Below, piece after piece: positions 1 through 10,299 of a stretch of 64,000 nt of DNA (the stretch's first letter is position 1; every line of letters starts with the position of its first letter). The DNA is from Pseudoscleropodium purum (Eukaryota; Streptophyta; Bryopsida; Hypnales; Brachytheciaceae): the NCBI GenBank assembly GCA_963969395.1, contig OZ017803.1, positions 17,980,001 through 18,044,000 on the forward strand, written 5' to 3'. A model generated the notes under the pieces. That model was not told where the DNA came from. It made no database searches and was given only the letters and a program-made list of their open reading frames with translations. A program made the translations under genes and the position numbers.

Positions 1-2630
1 CCATTGGAGCCCGTTTTTCCCTCCGGCCCCGCCATGCACCGTTGGCGGGAGCCGTTGCAGTGACGACTGCGGATGCTCTCAGGCTACCCACTCCTCTCCA
101 CAGCTAAACTGGATTACAAATAAGAGCAAAAGTCAACTCTCAAGCTCTGAGCAAACTCATACTTGAAAAAAGATTGGAATCGTGGAAGGAAGTGTGAGTA
201 TATCAAAGTAAGGCTTAGAAGAGAAGGGTATAAAAGTCAAGAGAATGTCCTAATCCAAGTATCATTGACTTTAGAGCTATAGAATAGAATTGATAGAAAG
301 TCAATAAATAACGAAATAAAAAATCATTTGATTTGTAGGAATTCTAGAGGTTTGCCAAATTAGAAAAAGGTTAGTACAAGCTTAGTTTGACTTTAAAGAC
401 GTTTAAAATTTTTTAATTAGCTTAGATTCTCATAGGATTTGGCCTAGAGGCAATTAGTAAAAATCAAGAGAAAATTGAAAGATAATAAAAACTCTAAAAA
501 AGAAGTAGAGAGAAGATAAATTCAAGATAGGTTCAAGATAAATTCAACAAGGAGAAGGAGAAATTTCAACTTCTACCAAATAGCAAGACTTGAGATTAAC
601 ATGGAAGGAGCGTACAAGCAAGTGATGGAAATGGAAGTGCAAGCAAGTGAAGAAAAGACCCACGTTGTCGAGGTTAGTGCTTAATCCTCCTCCTTTAATT
701 GTGCTTTAATTTTCAATTTTCAATTATTTTTAGTTTATTTTTTATTTTTTTTATTACACTTAGCAAGTAGGACTGTAGGTGAAATAAAAATCAGACCATA
801 AAACTCATTTCAAAAGTACAAAACTTTTCCCAGTACAAAATTGATTACCACAATAAAATCAATTTAATCCTTATAAAATAAAAAGTAACAAAAATTTGGT
901 AATTAAATTTTAAACAATTACTTGTCGTTGAAATTTAGTTAACAAAATTACTAACATAGAAGTCAAACAATAGAAAATTACTAAGGATATAATTAAAAGA
1001 TAAGTTGAAAGTTAAATTATTTCAACATAGAAAAAAAAAAGATTAAGGTAAATTTTTATAAACCAGATAACGGTCAAAATTTACTAGAAGGCTTCATTTT
1101 TTTCTTCAATACTTGAAGTAGTTGAACTAACTTACCTAGGTAAAATTTAGACCTTAAAAGGAAGAAATCATTGACCTCGAGGATAGAAGTAGAATCAATC
1201 AAAATATTAAAAGGAAAATCTCCATCAAAGGACATAAAAGTTAGCTTTCAATCAAGAAATCTTTAAAAAATATTTTGGATCAAAGTTAGTACAAAATCTT
1301 GTAGGGTATAATTTTAGGATTCCAAAACCAACTCCACCTCAAAATTCAGATAATTATTGAATAACTTGAAGTAGGATGAAATATTAAAGTAGAGGAAGTG
1401 AAAATTTAAGTGAACCATAGTTAAAGTTATCCAAAACATTCCAAATCCTTAACTTAGTTAGAAAAATAAAAATAGAAAATTATCCAAAAATCCAAACACA
1501 ATTCTAATAGTTAGAAAATAAAAAAGTGACAGATGAAGTTTTTATTAGAAAGAATGGCCAAAACTTCATCCTTAAATATCTTTTAGGAATCACAGTAGAA
1601 TTTCAAGATTTCTAGCCCTTTGAAAAGAGCATGAAAAATTCTTCAACTTAGCTTAGATACATTTCCTTTTCCCAAAAAAATCCTTAACTTCAAATTGCAA
1701 AATTAAGTAGTTTATACTCTGGAAAACTTCTTTTTCCAAAAGTAGGATCATCAGGAGAATTTAGTAAAAAACTCCATTGTTTGGAAGGCAGCTTGTTACT
1801 ACAAACCAACTTACCCATAGAATTTAGTTTAATACAGAACCTAATTGTGTATGTTTGGTCTTGAGGGCGGAGATTAGAGCACTAACAATACCAAACAAAC
1901 ATTATTTCACTTAACATTCTAGCACAACCTATGCAACACAATACAATCAAAACCAACAAATTCTAACCAAACATTCCAAACTCAAAATGACACATTCTAA
2001 TATCCAAATAGGTAATTGATTCATTCCATTATAATCCACAAAGAACAATAAATATATGCTTTATGCACAATCCAAATAGGAAATCAAGTAATTCATAGTT
2101 TCACTAATTCAACATAGACATAATATCTCTACAACTAATAGAACTCAGTTTTTTCTCATTACATACAAATCTAATCCAATTAGTATTGTACTCACACTAA
2201 ATTCAACAACAATAATGACTCAAAACACAAAAACTCAACACAGCAAACTCTAGCTTGACTCACACCTGCATCGTTGGCAATAGATGAAAATCCAAATAAA
2301 AAGGCAAGACCAAATAGGCAACAGAGAGGGGAACGACTACCAATTGCCACCAATTGCTTTGCTTGACAAAACCTCCCTATTTGGCTACTCACTAATCTTC
2401 TTTCACTACTCAAAAGACAATTCAAATTGGCTAACCAAGATGTTAACTAATAACAGAGTATATACTCAACCTATTAGCTTCCAAATTAACAAACTACTAG
2501 CCAAAGAGGTTAAAATTGTAAGAATTTGTGGAACTAACCAAAATTGAAGTTTCCTATCCTATCTACATAAAGCAAATATTACTACATTTGGATGACTATT
2601 TGTAATTCATACTTGGAATTTAGTTTAATA
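1..2630. other. AT-rich intergenic DNA, no gene seen
   Basis: No open frame longer than about 90 codons and no recognisable domain. Bases 1-110 are GC-rich and change abruptly to AT-rich sequence, which suggests the end of a truncated mobile element. Short imperfect direct repeats of an AAGATAAATTCAAG-type word occur near 510-560. No terminal repeats were found. Confidence 0.5.
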
Positions 2631-3568
2631 GAACTCTAGCATGTAGAAAAAACTACAAAACATATTGTATGGAGTCCCTTATTAATATACAAAGACCAAA
2701 TGCTTTAGATAGATCATCAAATATTTTCTATTCTAGAGTGTCATCTCATTGGGTTATGATTCTTGGATGCTATAAAAAATAACCAACTGTTAGAATCAAA
2801 CATAGGGGCAAGGTTTCCAAAATCTCAATAATACCATTTATATTACTTAATACAAAATAATCAAATTAATTTGTATATTAAATTGATCAATTGTGGGTTT
2901 TGGAAGGTAGGTCTTATCTTTAAGTAGAAAAGACCTAGATCCGATAATTGTGCAAGAAGGATTGGTAGAGAAAGACCCAACATGGGCTTCTATTGGTGAA
3001 TTCCTATCTAATTGTAGTACCCTATCAACATGCATGCATATTTTACATCTCAAGACTTCAAAGAACTATCAATGATGTCATTGTCTTTAAAACTTAACAC
3101 CTTAAGGCCGAAGAGTTTTGTGCATAACAAAAATTTCTTAGAAACATAAATTCCATAACTTTATTGAAGTTTGTAACAAACATAACATTCTTAATTCTTA
3201 ATTGAGGGATTCCCTTGCAATCTTTAAAATGTGAAGTGGTCCTCTAAGAAAAAACAAGTGTCGTGAACAATGAATAGTTGAAAGGAGTTTCCAAGCTATG
3301 TTTCAAGGGAAGGGAAAGTGTAGTATAGAATCTATTGAGAAGAAGTGCACAATAGTTAAATTTTTTGTCAATTTCTCATTTTTCTATAATGCTATAGTAT
3401 TATATGTGTTAATCAATAGCTTTTACCGATTAGTAGCAGTGTTACTATTGAACTTCATGTGTTAAGGGAATGAAATGGATGAATGGAGTACAAATCTATA
3501 GAGATGGTTACTACCTATTGGCTAAAGTAGGTAAATATCAATTGTGATTTCAGATGGTTCTCAGTTTT

Positions 3569-4615
3569 CACTACTAGAAAAACAGTGCCCAAATTAACAA
3601 AACATCAACAATTTCTTGTTAATTTGGGTACTATAATGTCCATTTTTACATGTTTTTGTTAATTGTGTCCAAATTTAAAAAAAAATCTCATTCTTTTGTT
3701 GATTTGGATAGCGCAATTACCACATGAACAAAAAAAATTTATTTTAAGAAAAAAAATTTCAATCTTTGGGAATCTTCAATATATAATATAGATTTAAGAA
3801 TAAAATAACTACACAAATCATTGTCTATTAAAGTTAGTAGACTTTGGGGCAATTTTTACCTTATAAAAAAAATTTTCTTAAAAGTTTTGAACTAAAAAAA
3901 GTTGTAAAATTAAGCTATCTTTCACCTTCAACAAACTATTTGAGATTTAGATCTTTCAATTAAAAGTTATGAGCAAAAATTAGAGAAGGGTGGAAATGAA
4001 CATTTTTTTTACATTTTAAAACACCTTCTCTGATTTTTGTTCATAACTTTTGATTGAAAGATTTAAATCTCAAACAAATTGCTGGAGATGAAAGATATTT
4101 CAATTTTATAACTTTTTCTAGTTCAAAGTTTTTCTTAAAATTCCGTTTAAGGGGTGAAAATAGCCCCCAAAGTTTGTTGAATTGAAGTGATAGTAGGAAA
4201 AAAAATTTAAAAAGTGATTAAATAATTTTTTGCACCTCTTATAATCATGTGAAATTACAAGTGGTGCAATGATTTAAACTTTTAACCTCATCTATAAGGT
4301 TTAAAGTTCAAACTTTGGTGGTGGCATTTGTCACATAGGTGGATCCATCTATTTAGTGGCCACCATGTGGCAATGCCACATAGACATTTTGGAGTATCCA
4401 TGTAGCAGCTTGGGATTGATTATTTATATGTGAAAAAAAAATTAATTTAATTTTAAAAAATGTGACCAAATTAACAAAAAAATTAACAATTTTTTGTTAA
4501 AAAATCAACACTTTGTATTCAAAAGTACCTGAATCAACACGTCCAAATCAACAAAAAAAATCAACACTTTTGTATTGAATTTTGTTAATTTGGTCACTAT
4601 ATTTTTCTACTAGTG
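3569..4615. mobile_element. Non-autonomous CACTA (En/Spm)-like DNA transposon
   Basis: The left end reads CACTACTAGAAAAA and the reverse complement of the right end reads CACTAGTAGAAAAA; similarity continues through a segment containing CCAAATTAAC. The element is flanked by the 3-bp direct repeat TTT (3566-3568 and 4616-4618), as expected for CACTA elements. It is 1047 bp long, encodes no protein, and holds a large internal foldback. The corresponding part of duplication copy 2 lacks it. Words resembling TTGTTAATTTGG recur inside both ends as subterminal repeats. Confidence 0.8.
3840..4176. repeat. Long foldback inside the CACTA-like element
   Basis: Two arms of roughly 155 bp are inverted copies of each other around a centre near 4007. 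Matching landmarks are ACTTTGGGGC on the left with GCCCCCAAAGT on the right, and the shared core GAGATTTAGATCTTTCAAT and its inverted partner. The core resembles the terminal arms of the element at 14664-16628, so the foldback may be a separate element nested in the CACTA element. Confidence 0.75.
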
Positions 4616-4619
4616 TTTA

Positions 4620-6515
4620 GAAGAGTGTCTAGAGCTTTTGCATGGTAGAGAGCCAATAATATAGATTTTCTTTGTAGATTTTGATTACGAGAGGAGATTG
4701 ATTGAGAGTATTTAGTTTATATAGTGTTGATGTCTTTGGAATAATATGTTGAATCGATTGATATACAAAGTGGAACTATGAAAGAAGTAAAGAATAATTT
4801 TAAATTTGTAGTGAAATATAATATGAAAATTGAAATGAATTGGAAGTTTGAGTATATGGTGTTCAATGAAATTTAATTTATTATATGTGATGAATTTTGT
4901 GATGTTGAAATCTATTGTGTGGAAATGGATAGATGTGTTATAAAATTGTGATTTTCTATTGTGTTTTATATATTGTTGTGAATGTGCTGGAAGTCGTGAA
5001 GAATCAATTGTGTATGTGAATAACTGGGTTGAGTATTTAATCTATGGATTCAATCCTATAGAAATTATCTATTGTTGTGATTGAGCATTAATGTTGAATA
5101 ATGGCTGGTATTAATTGTGTTGTCATTAGTGTATGGGCCAATGCTATAAGATGTGTCATTGGTATATGGATGTAGTGCTTCATGTTTTGAATTGGGGATT
5201 AATCTATAGAGTCAATGAAATTAGACATTCATGGAGAATGATCATGTAAATTGAGATCAATAGAATTGATAAAATGAATGAATTAAAATGAATAGAGAGT
5301 TTTCTAAATTAAAAATGAGGAAATGTAAATCCTATCATCAATCAAATAATTTGAAATTAAAAAGGAACTTACCATAGTGGAGAATAAAAACAAAGGATTA
5401 ATTGAAGAAACATTGAAGGGAATATGTATAAAGGAGATTCAATAGTGGTTGTAAAGCAAATTCTACGAATAGAGAATGGACATGGTGAAGAATCAACAGA
5501 GAGATGTTGGACTATAAGATGAGCAGATCAATTGAGGAGCATACCTAGATATTTGGAAAAGTTGGTGAAGTTGACAAGAAGGCTAGGAAACAAAGATTAA
5601 TTTATAGAACAACAAATGATTTGATAAATTATCAACCATGATTTAAATTATAATAAAGATAGTCCATCCATTGTATTTGCCTAAAGTTAGAAATTCTTCA
5701 TTCCCCTTAATTGTAGATAACCTTGGAGATTAATTAATTCAATACATTTTTAGGATTACGTATGTGCATCGACGCATCCCTATGAACAGACTTATCTATA
5801 GGAATTTTTCAATAGTATATTTGTAGTAAATTCTAACTATAGATTGGGTTGTTAAGGAAGTGATAAAGAATGTTGTGAAGAAGACAATATTAACCATAAA
5901 GATTAGAAAGTATCCAGGTCAAAATTTTACAACTATTTATAGAATTCTTTCAAATTAGTTTTCAAGATTTAATTTCAAAGATTCACCAAAAATAAAATTT
6001 CTATCTTTAGCATTTTCATGTTTTTACGACTAATCAAAATTGATGATTCAATTGATTTGGGTAAAAAGGCATAAAATTTAACAATATGAACACCAACACT
6101 TTTTCCATATAATAAACTTCCAACACAAGGCAAGTACTAAATACTTTGCACTAAATTTTTTTTTATAGTTAATTCTACATAGCACCCTCAGTTTTGAATA
6201 CATAAATTCAAAGATAGCCTAATTGAATTTGCACTTAAAAAAATGATAACAAAGTTTTTTCCATCCAAAAGTGTTGTTTGAAGTCATGCAATGACCATAA
6301 AATGGTTGCCATTGGATTGTTAAAGGTTACCTTAATTATTTTGCTAGAAAAAAATGTAATGCTTCACCTACACACTAGAAAAAGAATTACCTTCAATTGT
6401 TCATACCAAAGAAAATATGTCTAACAACTTTGGAGTTAAATGCCATGCCAAAATACAAACCAATAATTTAAAGGAAAGATGAGGAAGGCTCTCTATATTT
6501 AAATCTTCCTAGAAT
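4620..6515. other. Intergenic DNA downstream of the ankyrin gene
   Basis: No gene seen. The part up to about 5840 has no counterpart in duplication copy 2; from there to 6515 it aligns with the 3' flank of the ankyrin pseudogene. It would hold the 3' untranslated region of the minus-strand ankyrin gene; no canonical AATAAA signal was recognised near the stop codon. Confidence 0.4.
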
Positions 6516-8549
6516 CTAAGAAACTTTCATTGAATTAGTGTAAATAAAAAGTTTCTCTTTTCTTTTCTTTTCTAAATTATCCTCCACCATACTTTTGAAT
6601 AGAAATCCTAAACTAACTAAACACACCAAACCTCCAAAAATGGTGGGAACTATCATGTACCATTGAAACTGTAATGTTGGTGTCAAGACTATACACCCTG
6701 CTATTCCAAAGGCTATTAGGACAAAAAACACTGAACATGCTAAAAGGATGGATGTAACCAATAAATTTTGGTGAAGTTTCACTACAATGGCCTTGATAAA
6801 CATTCGTCGCCTTGGCAATACACTTCGAGCACCAAACACCACTGTTCCAATGGCAAAGTAAAATGAGAGGGCATTGAATATCCAAAACGCTCGTAGAGAT
6901 ACATTGTGTTGAACATCCACATAGTCTATGTTTGGACTTGAAGGAGCAAGATCTAAATAGGAAGTAGTGTAGCCCAATGGCGGTTGAAGCCATGAGGCAA
7001 ACGTAACGCTAGCAATGAGAGCAGCACCGACTAGAATGGCATTGGCAGCATCCACATAGACTTGCCGATCTCTATATAAATCATTGACATATCGACTCAC
7101 ATCATCACACTCCAAAAGTGCTCTTTTGATATGCTCATGACCATTGTCAAATGCAGTTTGAATTACAGTTTGACCATGGCATTCTTCCATAAGCTTTATC
7201 TTTTCTTTGCTTTGTAGCAATTCTTTCACCACCTCTGTATGACCTTCAGCTATAGCTACAAAAAATGGAGAATATCCTTGAGAATTCTTAGCATTTGCAT
7301 CAACATCGCGCTCTCGAAGAAGTTTCACAATGTCCATCATATTGTGCTCTCTATCATAAGCATGGATAGCTAAATGAAGAGCATTATTGTTCCATTTGTC
7401 CTTGATATGAACATTGGCTCCCATTTCAAGCAATTTTTTGGATATGTCAACCCCTCTATATATTATAGAATAAAGAAGAGGACTATAGCCATCCTTATCC
7501 AAAGTGTTAACATTTGCATTATATTTCACAAGATGTCTCCCAATGTCAAGATATCCCTTTGCGAATGCAATATGTAGTGGAGAAAGTCCATCCTTGTCCA
7601 AAGCATAAACATTAGCATTATAATCGGCAAGATATGTCACAATGTCAAAATATTCCCCCCTTGCTGCAATATGTAGTGGACAAATTCCATCTTTGGTCAT
7701 AGCGTCTACATTAGCATTATGTTCTACAAGAAATGACACAATGTTCATAGCTCTTTCTTTTACTGCAAAGTGGAGCGGACTCCACCCTCGGTAATCTAAT
7801 GCATTAACATTAGCATTATGTCGGAAAAGATGTGTCACAACATCTAAAGATCCCTTCTTTGTTGCATAATGAAGTGGAGTATATCCAAGTTCATTGTACA
7901 AATTTACATCGGCCTTTTCATTCAAGAGATATGTCACAACATCTGTAGCTCCTTCCTTTGCTGCATGATGCAAAGGTGTGTTCTTTGCTTCATCAGACAT
8001 ATTGACATTGTTGACTAGAATATTTTTGAGGATGCCAAACATGATATCCTTTTGAAGTACCATGTAGTAGATGGCACTTTCACATAATGAATTACATATG
8101 CAAACATCAGCTTCATACTCAAGAAGATCTTCTACTATGTTGTGGTTCCCACCAATTATGGCATAGTGCAAGGTTGTTAATTCATCACCTCTTGTTGAAG
8201 CATTGATGTCCACTCTTCCCGAGGTCAAGATGAAACGTACCATTGTTCTATCATCCATCAATACAGCCCAATGGAGAGGAGTTGTTCCATCTAATAACCC
8301 ATGAAGGTCCTCCTCCAAAAGAAGACTTTTAATATCTACCCACGGATCAATTCTTAATTTCTTCAACACTTGTGTTATGGATTCAAAATATGCATCATAA
8401 AACTCTATATAAGAATATTGTTTACAAATTATGCGTTTGAAATTTGTGAGATGCTCTTCCAAAGTCATGGATATCCATGCACAAACCGGTGGTCCTTTGC
8501 TACTACTTGCTCCATGAGTACTTGTGATGTTCAAACCAATAGACGTCAT
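6516..8549 (-). CDS. Ankyrin-repeat membrane protein with PGG-like four-helix C-terminus
   Basis: An uninterrupted frame of 677 codons. The first ATG is at 8549 (protein begins MTSIGLNITS); the open frame upstream of it lacks an ATG and runs into a good splice acceptor, TGTGTGCAG, ending at 8567, so an untranslated leader exon is likely. Residues about 86-480 form ten or eleven ankyrin repeats with PLHxA cores. Residues 503-521, 554-576, 595-617 and 628-651 are hydrophobic helices, followed by a basic tail. The position of the usual PGG motif reads PPLG (about 523-526). Plant ankyrin/PGG proteins such as ACD6 and ITN1 relatives are membrane proteins linked to defence and stress; a specific role here is unknown. 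A pseudogene paralogue lies at 25258-27049 in a duplicated block. Confidence 0.88.
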   Translation of the reverse strand: MTSIGLNITSTHGASSSKGPPVCAWISMTLEEHLTNFKRIICKQYSYIEFYDAYFESITQVLKKLRIDPWVDIKSLLLEEDLHGLLDGTTPLHWAVLMDDRTMVRFILTSGRVDINASTRGDELTTLHYAIIGGNHNIVEDLLEYEADVCICNSLCESAIYYMVLQKDIMFGILKNILVNNVNMSDEAKNTPLHHAAKEGATDVVTYLLNEKADVNLYNELGYTPLHYATKKGSLDVVTHLFRHNANVNALDYRGWSPLHFAVKERAMNIVSFLVEHNANVDAMTKDGICPLHIAARGEYFDIVTYLADYNANVYALDKDGLSPLHIAFAKGYLDIGRHLVKYNANVNTLDKDGYSPLLYSIIYRGVDISKKLLEMGANVHIKDKWNNNALHLAIHAYDREHNMMDIVKLLRERDVDANAKNSQGYSPFFVAIAEGHTEVVKELLQSKEKIKLMEECHGQTVIQTAFDNGHEHIKRALLECDDVSRYVNDLYRDRQVYVDAANAILVGAALIASVTFASWLQPPLGYTTSYLDLAPSSPNIDYVDVQHNVSLRAFWIFNALSFYFAIGTVVFGARSVLPRRRMFIKAIVVKLHQNLLVTSILLACSVFFVLIAFGIAGCIVLTPTLQFQWYMIVPTIFGGLVCLVSLGFLFKSMVEDNLEKKRKEKLFIYTNSMKVS

Positions 8550-8566
8550 TGTCTTTGGCAAATCTT

Positions 8567-9824
8567 CTGCACACAAGAAGTCTCAATGAATTTCTAATCC
8601 CACAATATGAAATAACTTTGATTGCAATTGTTGAATATGAAAGTCTCAAGCAAGGCATTTTTATGCTACAAGTACCCCATTGGCCTTAGAACTAAGATTT
8701 TTCTTCTAACGCACATTGTGTACATATAAAAATTATTATTATCATTTTGAAACATATTTTGATATGAATTACATTACAAAAAATTTCAGCCCTCACAAGG
8801 GCTACAAAATTTGAACCCCCCTAAATCCCGTAGGTATAATTAGAGAAGAATTCAAATTGTCTTTTATTTTTTATTATTTTGTAATGAAAGTAGCTAATGT
8901 GGCACTACTTATGCCAAGTCAGCACCACATCAAATTTTAATATTTTTTTGTATTTTTTTGTATTTAAACTGCGGCAAGCCAAAAAACCAAACCTTAATGA
9001 CTCTCCCAAGATTCAAATTTTTCCTAATGCTACAAAATTGAGAAAATAAAATTAATTCATAGAAACTCTAATTTATACATATGCTATACTTTTCTTGAAA
9101 AATTTAAAAAAACAAACAAACTCATTGCAAAGATTTAGAAATTTTCATGATTTCTTTCAAAATTGCTTCAAAATTATTTCAAAATAATGTCCATCCAAAA
9201 TCTAAAAGTGAATTAAATTACAATTAAATAGGAAAAATGTGTAAAGGTGAATTTCCTTACATCTGACCTTTATAATATGTTAGATTACCTTTACATCTAA
9301 TTATTTGAAGAATCTAAATGTAGACTCAAAGCATCTAAAATGGTGTTTAAAATTTTTGCATATTTTAATCGTATAAAAAAAGATTAGAAAATAACTTTAG
9401 AATTTTGAGTTGAAAAAAATGTTTGATTTTCCTTCAACTATAGATGTGTGAGTTTATAGCACTAAATTATGAAATGAGAGTTTTGATTTCTTACTACATT
9501 TACATACTTTAGTAAGTGTGACACACCATAAAAGGACTCTATTGGTAGGGTTCCCTAATTCCAAAAGTTACCATATTTTGGAACCATATAGAATTCAACA
9601 CTTAAATATAGAATCCAGGAGGAATGACTATTTCATAAAGCCCATAAACAATTTACAGGAACTGCCAAAGTTGCTTAATTACAAAATTATCAAATTTATG
9701 ACATTATTTTCATTTTTGGAGTACCTCTAGAGTGAAAACACGCTGCATCATTCTTTATGGTAAGGAAAACAACCTCACGAGTAGGAAAGCACCAAAGCAA
9801 CTGCATTGAAGCCACCATTCTCAC
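8567..9824 (-). other. Probable leader intron of the ankyrin gene
   Basis: On the minus strand a donor of the form AAG/GTGAGA lies at 9824-9825 and an acceptor TGTGTGCAG at 8567, immediately upstream of the ankyrin ATG. The same donor and a similar acceptor are kept in the duplicated copy (28037 and just above 27050). The upstream exon would not extend the ankyrin frame, because the joined frame stops after a few codons, so it would be untranslated. Inferred from sequence only. Confidence 0.45.
8780..9010. repeat. Dispersed repeat, inverted copy at 63590-63860
   Basis: The stretch around 8860-8945, including GCTAATGTGGCACTACTT followed by a GCCAAGTCA-type word, matches the reverse complement of 63700-63780. 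Duplication copy 2 lacks it in the corresponding spacer, so it probably inserted after the duplication. No coding capacity was seen. The family is unidentified. Confidence 0.6.
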
Positions 9825-10290
9825 CTTCCGAGGGTCTACTTCCACAAGATCAGAAGAAGAGCGCTCCACAAAGCCACGATCCAAACACAGACTCGCAATA
9901 GAAGGAATAGAGCAGCAGCCAACTTGCATCAAAGCTCCGCTCCACTCAAGTTTAGCACTAGTCCCAAACTCTCCTCCAAGCGACAGGAACTTCAGATTGG
10001 GTTTATCTCCGATATAATCAAATATCTCCTGTAAAGCTCCAGCAGTTTCTCCACAGAGCGATTCCTCCGTCAGACAGACGAGACGGTGCCAGGACTCACA
10101 ACCACTCCACAGCAAGGGAAGGGAAGAAGAGGAAGGGAACGGCAAGCTCTGCTGTGCACCTTCAAACGAAAACTCCTTCGACAGCAAGCAGAGTACGAGA
10201 GAGAGCTAGAGAGCTACAGAGAGAGCATGCTTGGAAAACGAAGTGTCACTCAAGGTTTCATCCTACCGTATGTTTAAACCGGGCTCTTCA
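9740..10290 (-). repeat. GC-richer leader module, copy A
   Basis: A module much richer in GC than its surroundings, repeated at 27940-28480 (copy B) and in part at 36985-37250 (copy C). Shared words include CTCCACAGATCG-like, GACAACACGGTGCGAGG-like and CAGCAAGGGAAGGGAAGAA. On the minus strand it contains an open stretch ending in a splice donor (AAG/GTGAGA at 9825) that points toward the ankyrin gene, so it may be promoter plus first exon. The encoded residues match no family I recognise. The downstream continuation of the module seen in B and C lies displaced at about 10945-11030. Confidence 0.6.
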
Positions 10291-10299
10291 CGAGAGTGC

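Larger units (their letters stand above)
2640..10290. repeat. Segmental duplication, copy 1
   Basis: This block is collinear and in the same orientation with 23110-28480. Matching landmarks run in order: 2690-3285 with 23170-23785, 5840-6110 with 23845-24785, the ankyrin gene with the ankyrin pseudogene, the AT-rich spacer 8590-9730 with 27050-27940, and the GC-richer module 9740-10290 with 27940-28480. Copy 1 has about 2.5 kb (3290-5840) that copy 2 lacks, including a CACTA-like element. Extent was judged by eye and identity was not calculated. Confidence 0.85.

Noticed and set aside
8550..8576. Upstream extension of the ankyrin frame
   Set aside because: It has no ATG and crosses a good splice acceptor, so the ATG at 8549 was chosen.
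9696..10187. 163-codon open frame on the minus strand in leader module A
   Set aside because: The matching frame is broken in modules B and C and the residues match no family. A splice donor inside it points to a leader exon rather than a complete protein.
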